From contig CAZMVU010000182.1 in the NCBI GenBank assembly GCA_964569295.1, positions 1 to 10,255 on the forward strand: 10,255 nt of DNA, given 5' to 3'. Shown in pieces: positions 1 through 7,065 of the stretch; position 1 is the first letter of the stretch; each line of letters begins with the position of its first letter. The notes below the pieces were generated by a model that was not told where the DNA came from, made no database searches, and worked only from the letters and a program-made list of their open reading frames with translations. This DNA is from CAZMVU01 sp964569295 (lineage in GTDB: Bacteria > Hydrogenedentota > Hydrogenedentia > Hydrogenedentales > JAGMZX01). The position numbers and the translations under genes are program-made.

Positions 1-2
1 AG

Positions 3-53
3 GGCAGATTGGCGAAACACGTGCGCTCCCTTGCGCCATACGGCTAAAGAATT
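3..53 (-). repeat. 51-bp dispersed element, copy 1 (3' of jag)
   Basis: Read on the minus strand, this block matches 6803-6853 exactly over its first 26 nt (28-53) and last 17 nt (3-19). The 8 nt between them (20-27) match at only 3 positions. The arms TGGCGCAA (31-38) and TTTCGCCA (10-17), read on the minus strand, form a stem with one C-T mismatch and a 13-nt loop that contains the variable 8 nt. The block starts 23 nt after the jag stop codon and runs in the jag sense direction. Homology stops at both edges on comparing the two copies. The window ends 2 nt beyond this copy, so its outer context is unknown. It could be a REP-like or MITE-like element, a structured 3' UTR element, or a recombination site. 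Confidence 0.85.
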
Positions 54-76
54 ATGAAAAGGAGAGGGGGCGCGCA

Positions 77-1493
77 CTACGCCTCTTCGCCGCCGCTTTC
101 CTTGTTCTCGGACGGGGCCGCCGCGCCCTGCTGGTTTTCGCCGCTGCCGCTGCCGCTGCCGCTGCCACGGGCACGCCCGCCACGGCGTCCACGGCCACCG
201 CGTCCACGCCCTCGGCCACCGCGATTACTGCCGCCGCCGGTACCGCGAGCGCTGTCTTGCTTGTTCTTGGGACTGATAACAATGGTACGGTAGAGCGATT
301 CACCCAGCGAAAAAGTGCGCACTTCTTCATCGTCACGCAATGTGAGGTGGACGATACGCCGCTCCTGGGGACTCATGGGCTTGAGGCGCATATCGCGGCC
401 GGTCTGCTTGGCTTTCTCCGCCATGTTCTGCGCCATGTCCTCGAGGGAGGCCTTGCGCCGGTCCACATAGCCCTCGATATCGGTCACGAGACGCTCGGTA
501 AGGTCGGCATCTTCCTCCCGCGACACCATGCGGTTGATGATGTATTGCATGGCCTGCAGGTTGCGCCCTTTGCGGCCGATGAGTAAGGCGCTGTCTTCCG
601 ACGCGATATCGAGGCGGGCGGTGTCGTCGTCCGTGCGGCGGTAGTCGACCTTCGCCTCCATGCCCATCTTGTTGATGATCTCCTGCATGAGGGCGGCCGC
701 TTCACGTCCCTGCTCCTCGGAGAGCGGGGTCACCTCGATATCTTCCGCCCGCTCGCGCGCTTGTTCGGGGTACATCTGTTGGGGCGCCGCATCGCGGTCG
801 CGCCGGGGACGTTCCTGGCTTCCGCTGCCGCGGTTGCCAGAGGCCGAAACCGCCTCCTGATCACGCTTTTCCGGCTGGCTGGCGGCCGCTGCCTGCTCCC
901 CGTTGTTCCGGCTTCCGCGCTTCGGCCGCCGCACACTGCGGCTTCGACGTGGACGCCGCTGACCTTCCGCACCGCCTTCCTTTTCCTGCGCGCCGTTGCC
1001 GTCTTTGGCCTGTTCGTCGTCGCGCTTGTCACGGGACGGCTTGGCTTCCGCATTGACGCTGCGTTCCGCTTTCCCGCGTGGCTGCTCCTTCTGGCGGGAG
1101 TCCTTCTGGCGGGTGTCCTTCTGGCGGGTGTCCTTNNNNNNNNNNNNNNNNNNNNNNNNNNNNNNNNNNNNNNNNNNNNNNNNNNNNNNNNNNNNNNNNN
1201 NNNNNNNNNNNNNNNNNNNNNNNNNNNNNNNNNNNGTCCTTCTGGCGGGTGTCCTTCTGGCGGGAGTCCTTCTGGCGCGTGTCTGGGCGCCTCTCCTCGC
1301 CGCTCTTTTTCGGCGGCGCCTTGGCAACGCTGACTCGCACGCGCACGGGGCGCGCGCCGATGCCGAAGATTCCCCGGCTCCCTTCGTCGACGATTTCGAT
1401 GTTCTCGACATCGTGCATTTCGACGCCCAATTCGTCGAGAGCGTTCTGGATGGCTTCCTTGCGTGTAGTGGCGCTCGCTTCAACTGAATGCAT
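77..1493 (-). CDS. jag: Jag/KhpB-type RNA-binding protein (Jag-N, KH, R3H), interrupted by an assembly gap
   Basis: Single-stranded RNA-binding protein of the SpoIIIJ-associated Jag/KhpB family, cytosolic and commonly encoded next to yidC. The ATG at 1493 follows AGGAG at 7 nt. Residues 3-54 form the Jag-N domain (EAIQNALDELGV ... GIFGIGARPVRVRV). A charged linker with TRQKD/SRQKD repeats follows and is cut by 100 N. After the gap come a long Arg/Glu-rich linker, a KH domain with its GRKG loop (566-577), and an R3H domain with ERRIVH (347-364). The last 59 residues are an RG-rich stretch, then GSGSGSGSG, then an acidic end. The 100-N spacer shifts the frame by one; a true gap of 9+15k nt gives one protein of 441+5k residues, far longer than the usual 200-300. 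It lies 75 nt after yidC, so cotranscription is likely. The family assignment is firm; the tail's role is unknown. Confidence 0.93.
1085..1283 (-). repeat. 15-bp tandem repeat encoding TRQKD/SRQKD in jag
   Basis: On the plus strand the unit is GTCCTTCTGGCGGGT, with an A/T change that switches Thr to Ser. About three units stand on each side of the N run. The encoded pentapeptide is strongly hydrophilic with mixed charge and lies in the linker between the Jag-N and KH domains. The left flank ends 6 nt into a unit and the right flank begins at a unit boundary, so the missing part must be 9+15k nt to keep the repeat phase. The true copy number cannot be read here. Confidence 0.9.
1136..1235. other. 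Assembly gap, 100 N, placeholder length
   Basis: The run is exactly 100 N and sits inside the jag 15-bp repeat. 100 nt fits neither the reading frame (it shifts by one) nor the repeat phase (9+15k), so it is a conventional scaffold spacer and not a measured distance. Confidence 0.95.
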
Positions 1494-1568
1494 CGTAACT
1501 CTCCTGAGAGGCGGCGGCGCGCGATGTTGTGTGTGGCCGTACCGCCGGGTTGACGACCCGCCTGGCGT

Positions 1569-3802
1569 TTACCGCTTTTCGCCGCTGGCGCCCTTGCCTT
1601 TAGGGCGGCTCTTTCTTTTGCGGGCTTCTTTGGCCATTTCGCGTTTCTTGGCCTGGGCGGCATTGTAAAAGTGCTGCGGTTTACGCTTGGCGGCCGCTTT
1701 CGGTTTCTGCTCCTTGGGGGTCAGCTCCACGTTTTGCGCGCGGACGAGAAAATTCTGGCCGATACCCAGGAGCGTGCTGGTTAGAATGTACAGGTTCAAG
1801 CCGGAGGCGTAGTTGTACAGGATTACGCTGAACATTACCGGCATGACAGTCATGATGGTTTTTTGCTGCGGGTTCACAGCGGCGGTGGTGGGGGTCATTT
1901 TCTGGCTGATGAGCATGGCCACCGCCATGAGTATGGGCAGCAGGTTTATCGAATCGATCGAGAAGAGGACGAGCGGAATTTCGAAAGGCAACGTGAACAG
2001 GGCGTCTTGCTGCGACAGATCGGATATCCAGAGGAACTCGGCGCCGCGCAGTTCGAACGCACTCCACAGCATACGATAGAGCGCAATGAACACGGGCATC
2101 TGGAACATTAAGGGCATGCAGCCGCCCAAGGGGTTGACGCCATACTGCTTGTAGAGCTCCATCGTGCGCTTCTGGAACTCCTGCGGTTCGTCGCCATACT
2201 CCTCCTTGATCTTCGCGATCTCGGGCTGGAGGAGCTGCATGCGCTTCATGCTTTTCATGCTCTTGAGCGTGAGCGGAAACACGACCAGGCGCACGAGGAT
2301 GGTAAGCAGGATGATAGCCACGCCGTAGTTGGCGTAGATGCTGTCATGGAAGAAGTGTAGGAGGGTGAGCAGGAACTTCGAGAAGGTGTCCATGAACCCG
2401 AACATAGTGAAGAATTGGAGCGCTTCCTCGAGCTCGGGGAAACCGTAGTCGGCGGCGGTCTGGAGCGTTTCGAGGTGGGTAGGGCCAATGTAGTAGCGGA
2501 AGGCAGTGTCGAAGCTATCCCCGCCGGCGACTTCAGTACGGGGCACGGCAAGGCCCACGCGGAATGCTTCGGGCGTACCCGCGATCCAACCCCAGAGGCC
2601 GGTGCTCCAGTGGGCATCGGAATCCTGCGCACTATCCTGCGCGCTGTTCTGCGGTGCGGACGCCGGTTCCGGCAGGCCATTGCGCGGGCGCATCGCCATG
2701 AGGAAGTACGTCGAACGCACGGCCATCCAGGTGGGCTCGGACACTTTTTCCGAATAGCCGGTGGCGGAGGCCGGCGGTTCGAGGTTGCTCGTGCTCACGC
2801 TGTCGTTCTCGCCGCCCTTACGCCATACCACAGACTGTTGGGCGCCCCAGCGGTCTTCCTCGCCCGAGCGTAAGTTCGGCTCCCAGGTCACGGAGAAAGC
2901 GGGTATATGGCGGTCCATGCCCAGTCGCTGCGTGTGCCCGGTAAGGTTTTCGTAGGCGACATCGAGATCGACAAGGTGGTGGTCAGGGAGCAGCGTAAAG
3001 GTCTTGGTGATGCGCGCGACCCCCGGCTTCTCGACGGAGAAACGAACGCCCTGGCCGGTTTCCTCCAGCGTGTAGTCCCAGCGGGTGCGGCTGAGTTCCG
3101 TGCCCTGCCAAGACTCATCCGGCCGGAGGTTCAGCACGTCCATGGGCAGGAAGGCTTTCCCATCCGGTACATCGGGGTTCATTTCGACCAGTTGCGGGTG
3201 CGCCTCTTCCGTCTTGCCCACGAGTACCCAGGCGCGGCGAAGCCGTGCGCCGACAGCGGTAAATTCGAGCCGGAGGTGGGCGTTTTCGATTTGCACATGG
3301 TCGTCCGGTTCGTTCGCCTCCGCTTCCGGCAGCACCAATTCCCCGGCCTCATCCGCGACATTTTCCCGGCGTGCTTGTTCTTCTTCCGCAGGCGTATCTT
3401 CCGCAGGCGTATCTTCCGCAGGCGTGTCTTCCGCAGGCGTNNNNNNNNNNNNNNNNNNNNNNNNNNNNNNNNNNNNNNNNNNNNNNNNNNNNNNNNNNNN
3501 NNNNNNNNNNNNNNNNNNNNNNNNNNNNNNNNNNNNNNNNCCGCAGGCGTATCTTCCGCAGGCGTATCTTCCGCAGGCGTGTCTTCCGCAGGCGTGTCTT
3601 CCGCAGGCGTGTCTTCCGCAGGCGTGTCTTCTGCTGCCGGACTTTCCGCCAATCCCGTTTGCTGGGCGGCCGTTTCTTCGGCAGGCGGCGCCATCCATTG
3701 CGTCATAACAAAGGGCAGGACGAGTGCGCCCACGAGCACGACAGCCAGGATAACTATCTGATGACTGCCAGACGGGGAATCGTTTTTTTCACCCAGTAGC
3801 AT
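1569..3802 (-). CDS. yidC: YidC membrane protein insertase (Oxa1 family), interrupted by an assembly gap
   Basis: Inserts and folds inner-membrane proteins, alone or with SecYEG. The ATG at 3802 follows GGAGG at 4 nt. TM1 is about residues 15-33, then a low-complexity TPAED linker cut by 100 N, then the periplasmic beta-sandwich P1 domain (LRLEFTAVGARLRRAWV ...). The insertase core begins near 2330 with NYGVAIILLTILVRLVVFPLT; its Arg codon at 2289-2291 matches the hydrophilic-groove Arg of the family. VNPLGGCMPLMFQMPVFIALYRMLW, QKMTPTT and MPVMFSVILYNYASGLNLYI are also diagnostic. A Lys/Arg-rich tail of about 50 residues (1572-1718) ends the protein, as in YidC forms known to use a basic tail for ribosome contact. 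With a true gap of 5+15k nt the protein is 712+5k residues, against about 550 in E. coli. It starts 134 nt after yidD; a TATGAT at 3864-3869 could be an internal -10, but no -35 is seen. Confidence 0.95.
3386..3630 (-). repeat. 15-bp tandem repeat encoding TPAED in yidC
   Basis: The plus-strand unit is CCGCAGGCGTRTCTT. Three full units and a part lie left of the N run and six lie right of it. The only variation is R = A or G, a silent Asp codon change (GAT/GAC). The encoded acidic, Pro/Ala-rich pentapeptide forms the start of the periplasmic linker just after TM1. The left flank stops 10 nt into a unit and the right flank begins at a unit start, so the missing stretch must be 5+15k nt. Confidence 0.93.
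3441..3540. other. Assembly gap, 100 N, placeholder length
   Basis: A second run of exactly 100 N, inside the yidC TPAED repeat. A length of 100 breaks both the yidC frame and the repeat phase (5+15k needed), so the real length is unknown. The flanks are near-identical repeat units, which explains why a short-read assembly stopped here. Confidence 0.95.
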
Positions 3803-3936
3803 GGGCCCTCCGCGGGCGTGTTGTCACGAGCGGCCAGCACCCCAGGGCTTGTGCGGGTGCGCCATCATAGTCCAGGACACGGTTTGACGTTTATGCTTCG
3901 CGCGGGGCCGAAGTGTTGTTGTCTGTAATGGCGCCT

Positions 3937-4170
3937 TCATGCGCGGCGTCTCGTTTTCGGCGGCGGCACGGGGTCGTGCCCGCCGGCGCACAGCGGCTGA
4001 CACCGGAGTATGCGCCATAAGGCCAGCGCCGTGCCCTTGATCGCACCGTGCATCTCGATAGCCTCGATCGCGTATTGGGAACAACTTGGGTAGAAGCGGC
4101 AATGCTGCCCGAGCAGGGGGGACAAGGTCTTCTGGTAGAGGCGTGTCATAAGAATCAGCAATCTACCCAT
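3937..4170 (-). CDS. yidD: YidD, membrane protein insertion efficiency factor
   Basis: A 77-residue YidD/DUF37 protein, thought to assist YidC-dependent insertion at the inner membrane. The family signature is clear: CRFYPSCSQYAIEAIEMHGAIKG (residues 24-46), then LWRILRCQPLCAGGHDPVP (51-69). Cys24, Cys30, Cys57 and Cys61 are present. The N-terminal MGRLLILMTRLYQ is the usual amphipathic, membrane-associating segment. The ATG at 4170 was preferred to an upstream in-frame ATG at 4314 because family members begin just before the LxxLYQ segment. It overlaps the rnpA stop by 8 nt, with no strong Shine-Dalgarno sequence, so translational coupling to rnpA is likely. The C-terminus is short and Arg-rich. 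Confidence 0.95.
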   Translation of the reverse strand: MGRLLILMTRLYQKTLSPLLGQHCRFYPSCSQYAIEAIEMHGAIKGTALALWRILRCQPLCAGGHDPVPPPKTRRRA

Positions 4171-4522
4171 CAAGCCATTCCCCACGCACAAGGATGCCGT
4201 GCAGTGCCTTGGCGCTTTCCCGGGCATTCTCGAAGCCGGCCGCCCGCGGTCGCGCCACCACCACGAGGTGTGTGCCGGCCGGGAGTTGCGCCCGGTGCAT
4301 ACGGAAAAACTCACGAATATGGCGCTTCACCCGATTACGCACCACGGCATTCCCCACCTTGCGTGATACCGCCATCCCCAGCTTGGTGCCGGTTTCGGGT
4401 TGCCGGGCCACATAGCAGATGTAGGCGGCGCCTACCAGTTTGCGGCCTTTCCGAAAAACGAAGTCGAACTCACGGCGTGTGCGCAGGCGGGCACGCGCGG
4501 GAAGCGTGTATGGTGCCAGCAC
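4163..4522 (-). CDS. rnpA: Ribonuclease P protein component
   Basis: Protein subunit of RNase P, which aids the catalytic RNA in removing tRNA 5' leaders. The 119-residue product has the expected length. It shows the N-terminal LRTRREFDFVFRKGRK region and the RNR motif GNAVVRNRVKRHIREFFR at residues 57-74 (Arg62, Asn63, Arg64, Lys66, Arg67). The start is taken as the GTG at 4522, which puts LAPYTLPARARLRTRREF where family members begin; the ribosome binding site is weak. It follows rpmH by 23 nt and overlaps yidD by 8 nt, the conserved order of this operon. Confidence 0.95.
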   Translation of the reverse strand: MLAPYTLPARARLRTRREFDFVFRKGRKLVGAAYICYVARQPETGTKLGMAVSRKVGNAVVRNRVKRHIREFFRMHRAQLPAGTHLVVVARPRAAGFENARESAKALHGILVRGEWLDG

Positions 4523-4545
4523 GGGAGGCGCTCGGTATCCCCCGC

Positions 4546-4683
4546 TCAGGCGGAGAGGCGCTTGCGCCCCTTGCGCCGGCGATTCGCGATCACCCGGCGG
4601 CCGCCTTTGGTGGCCATGCGCGCACGAAACCCATGGTTGTGCTTGCGCCGGGTGTTCGACGGTTGAAAAGTCCTCTTACTCAC
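4546..4683 (-). CDS. rpmH: 50S ribosomal protein L34
   Basis: A 45-residue L34. The translation begins MSKRTFQPSNTRRKHNHGF, continues RARMATKGGRRVIANRR and ends RKGRKRLSA, a full-length match to the family with its strong basic bias. The start is a GTG at 4683 preceded by AGGAG at 6 nt. The stop is TGA at 4546-4548. It is first in the operon, with a leader of about 128 nt if the promoter at 4818-4847 is used. dnaA, often found divergent from rpmH, is not present here; a GH31 gene occupies that side. Confidence 0.96.
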   Translation of the reverse strand: MSKRTFQPSNTRRKHNHGFRARMATKGGRRVIANRRRKGRKRLSA

Positions 4684-4817
4684 AATGATCTCCTTAGGTC
4701 ACAACGGCTTATGGTGGCCTGCCGCGAAGCGCCTCCTATGGAAAAGTGCGTGAAAATGCCCCAGAATCGGCGAGGTGCTTGGACGCGGCGGATTCCACGT
4801 CACACAGACATTGCCGC

Positions 4818-4847
4818 ATGCTACCGCATTTTCGCCATGGGTGTCAA
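4818..4847 (-). promoter_or_regulatory. Candidate sigma70-type promoter of the rpmH operon
   Basis: On the minus strand a perfect TTGACA (4842-4847) is followed after 18 nt by TAGCAT (4818-4823, 4 of 6 to TATAAT). Transcription would start near 4811, giving a leader of about 128 nt before rpmH. It lies in the divergent intergenic space and is the best -35/-10 pair I found there. Confidence 0.6.
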
Positions 4848-4922
4848 ACCCGTTTCGTGACCCGGCTTACGATCGCCATCCCCGGTCCCGCCGCTTCTGG
4901 TTCGCCCTCCAATGCCCCCATC

Positions 4923-4945
4923 TGCTAGTATCGGTGGGTAGGAGG
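4923..4945 (+). promoter_or_regulatory. Candidate extended -10 and strong Shine-Dalgarno of the GH31 gene
   Basis: TGCTAGTAT at 4923-4931 resembles an extended -10 (TGn + TAGTAT) without a recognisable -35. AGGAGG at 4940-4945 is a full Shine-Dalgarno 7 nt before the ATG at 4953 and fixes that start. The ribosome binding site is secure. The promoter is weak, because it would leave a leader of only about 15 nt. Confidence 0.4.
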
Positions 4946-4952
4946 TTGCATT

Positions 4953-6731
4953 ATGTCCACCCAATTCCCCGACAACAACTGCCGCCGCTGGCCCGGATGT
5001 CTTCTGAAAATCCTCGTTCTCGTCATCCTGCTCGTGGCCGGCCTGTTTTATGCCGTTCTGGTGTACCCGGCGTGGGGGGGCCTGTGGTTTCGTGATCATG
5101 GGGAAAGCATACCCATCACCCCGGCCTGGGCGCTCGAGTGCTGGGTATGGGAGGACGATGTGAACACAGCGGCCTATGTCGAGGAGATGCTCGCCGACTA
5201 CCGCAAGCACGACTTTCCCGTGCGCACGATTCTCATCGACAGCCCATGGTCCATGCGGTACAACGACTTCATCGTCGACACGGATCGCTACCCGGATCCC
5301 GAAGCCTTCTTTGCGCGCCTCGAGGACCAGGACTACCGGGTCGTGCTGTGGATGACCTGTATGGTCAACAGCGAAAACGACGACACGGCGATTCACGATT
5401 CGTCCGCCTGGTTCAACGAGGCGGCCGGGGCGGAGTATCTCGCGGGCGGCGACTACCAGGTGGACTGGTGGAAAGGCCGCGGCGGGTTCGTCGATTACAC
5501 AAACCCGGCGGCTATGGCCTGGTGGCGCGGATTGCAGCAGGATGTGTTCGACTGGGGTATCGACGGCTGGAAGCTTGACGGCACGGCCACGTTTTTCTCG
5601 AGCATGCTCGGGTCCGTGCCCATCCCCTACCAGAAGACGCACAGCGGCTATATGACCATGCGAACCTATATGGACCACTACTACCGCGGCGAATATCAGC
5701 ACGGTCTCAGTCAGAATCCCGAGTTCATCACGCTGTCCCGTGCTATCGACAACATGATCCCCTACACGCACGTCCGCGGCTTCGCCCCGCTCGATGCCGC
5801 CCCGGTGACCTGGGTGGGCGACCAAGATCATACGTGGAAAGAAGAAGAAGAGGGGCTCGAGGAAGCCCTGCGCGACATCCTCGAAAGTGCACGCAAAGGC
5901 TATGGCGTCATCGGGTCGGATGTCGGCGGCTTCAGCGGGGGCGATGTGCCGCCCAAGCTCTATGTGCGCTGGGCACAGTTCTCGACGTTCTGCGGCCTGT
6001 TTCTCAACGGCGGCCACGGCGAACGCCGCCCGAGCCACTGGGAGGACGCCACGCGCACGGAAATCAGGGAGGCCATGTGGCGGCACACCGAACTCGTCCC
6101 CTACATCTTCAGCCACATCGTGCTGCAGCATCGCGGCGGCGATACGCTCATGCGGCCGTTGGATGACGGCAGCTACCACTACCTGTTCGGCGATGCCTAC
6201 CTCGTGGCGCCCATCCACACGCCCGAGCCGGAGCGCACGGTTACGCTACCGGAAGGACGCTGGCGCTGGCTGTATGACGACGCAGCAGTGATCGAGGGGC
6301 CCCGGAAAGTGACGCGCGACTTCGAGCTGGACACCTATCCGGTCTACATCCGTGACGGGGCCATCGTCCCCATGCGCATTTCCCGGGATTATACCGGTAT
6401 CGGCGACGAAACCTGGGCGGACTACCTCACGCTGAGCATCTATCCACACGGTGAAAACAGCTTCGAGGTGTTCCACCCGAAAGCCAAAGGCGACTCGTCA
6501 ACCACCGTGCGGGTGCAGGCGCAGCAAGCGGAAACGCGCGTCACCCTGGAAGGGGCACGCACCCCGCACATTCTGCGGGTGTTCTCGGAAAGGGCGCCGG
6601 CGGCAGTCACCCTCGACGGCGCAGAATTGGCTGCTGGCGAAGCCTGGCAGTACGACGGTGAAGACAACCGCCTTATCGTGCGCACGGACGACTACACCAA
6701 GGGCGTGTACATCATCCGTTACGGTGAGTAG
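4953..6731 (+). CDS. Membrane-anchored glycoside hydrolase family 31 protein
   Basis: GH31 enzymes are retaining alpha-glycosidases (alpha-glucosidase, alpha-xylosidase, sulfoquinovosidase and others); the substrate here cannot be read from sequence. The 592-residue product has a transmembrane segment at about 17-38 after a short Arg-containing N-terminus, so the catalytic domain should lie outside the cytoplasm, anchored or cleaved. The TIM barrel begins near residue 57 (ALECWVWEDD, then TILIDSPW at 92-99). The nucleophile is probably Asp209 in GWKLDG, aligned with the family WxxD motif. The acid/base is Asp290 or Asp292 in WVGDQDHTW. GSDVGGF (321-327) matches the GH31 xHDxGGF motif. C-terminal beta-sandwich domains follow from about 400. 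The usual N-terminal galactose-mutarotase-like domain is missing. The gene is divergent from the rpmH operon and appears monocistronic. Confidence 0.88.
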   Translation: MSTQFPDNNCRRWPGCLLKILVLVILLVAGLFYAVLVYPAWGGLWFRDHGESIPITPAWALECWVWEDDVNTAAYVEEMLADYRKHDFPVRTILIDSPWSMRYNDFIVDTDRYPDPEAFFARLEDQDYRVVLWMTCMVNSENDDTAIHDSSAWFNEAAGAEYLAGGDYQVDWWKGRGGFVDYTNPAAMAWWRGLQQDVFDWGIDGWKLDGTATFFSSMLGSVPIPYQKTHSGYMTMRTYMDHYYRGEYQHGLSQNPEFITLSRAIDNMIPYTHVRGFAPLDAAPVTWVGDQDHTWKEEEEGLEEALRDILESARKGYGVIGSDVGGFSGGDVPPKLYVRWAQFSTFCGLFLNGGHGERRPSHWEDATRTEIREAMWRHTELVPYIFSHIVLQHRGGDTLMRPLDDGSYHYLFGDAYLVAPIHTPEPERTVTLPEGRWRWLYDDAAVIEGPRKVTRDFELDTYPVYIRDGAIVPMRISRDYTGIGDETWADYLTLSIYPHGENSFEVFHPKAKGDSSTTVRVQAQQAETRVTLEGARTPHILRVFSERAPAAVTLDGAELAAGEAWQYDGEDNRLIVRTDDYTKGVYIIRYGE

Positions 6732-6802
6732 CGCGCCGGAATGCAATCGAAGTATTAGTGCCTCACGCCTGGATTCCTGCAAAAAAGAACAAGACGTTTC
6801 GC

Positions 6803-6853
6803 AATTCTTTAGCCGTATGGCGCAAGGGGATGGACTTGTTTCGCCAATCTGCC
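6803..6853 (+). repeat. 51-bp dispersed element, copy 2 (3' of GH31)
   Basis: Identical to copy 1 (3-53, opposite strand) at 6803-6828 and 6837-6853, with a divergent 8-nt centre GATGGACT (6829-6836) where copy 1 has AGCGCACG. The hairpin arms TGGCGCAA (6818-6825) and TTTCGCCA (6839-6846) are fully conserved and enclose a 13-nt loop holding the variable centre. In this copy CAAG (6823-6826) could also pair with CTTG (6835-6838). It begins 71 nt after the GH31 stop codon, in the GH31 sense direction. Confidence 0.85.
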
Positions 6854-7044
6854 TCGTGATAGCCAATACCCATGTGCGGCCGGGATACGCAGACCGTGGG
6901 CGCATACATCATGACTCATGACGCCAGCCGGTGGGCCAGAACCGCTGCCAGTGCCGATAGCGCGGACCTTATGAAGTACGGGAAACGATGTGTACGGCAC
7001 AATGGCTGGCGGCGCGAAACCCAACGAGGTGCAGCGTGGTCTGT

Positions 7045-7065
7045 GAATTAGAATAAAATCTGACC
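7045..7065 (+). other. AT-rich block in a GC-rich spacer, possible repeat remnant or -10 region
   Basis: The stretch GAATTAGAATAAAATCTGACC stands out from its GC-rich surroundings. From memory it resembles the AT-rich tails found with REP-associated IS200-like transposases in other bacteria, but no transposase is present. It also contains TAGAAT, a possible -10 for the pseudopilin gene, without a matching -35. Confidence 0.3.

Noticed and set aside
1546..1560. Short hairpin CGGGT-TGACG-ACCCG between yidC and jag
   Set aside because: A 5-bp stem with no T tract is too weak to call a terminator or attenuator.
1085..3630. CRISPR-like arrays suggested by regular repeats around the N runs
   Set aside because: The units are contiguous 15-bp direct repeats in frame inside yidC and jag, without spacers.
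3864..3869. TATGAT as an internal yidC promoter
   Set aside because: No -35 hexamer at a usable distance on the minus strand; mentioned only as a possibility in the yidC entry.
4740..4780. DnaA-box-like sites upstream of rpmH, such as TTTTCCATA on the minus strand
   Set aside because: Only 7 of 9 matches to the box and no cluster or AT-rich unwinding region, so an origin is not supported.
4821..6218. A 465-codon open frame on the minus strand opposite the GH31 gene
   Set aside because: Antisense shadow of a well-supported gene in high-GC DNA, without motifs of its own.
6872..7051. A 59-residue open frame in the spacer before the pseudopilin
   Set aside because: No ribosome binding site, no known motif, and rich in rare-looking composition; probably chance.
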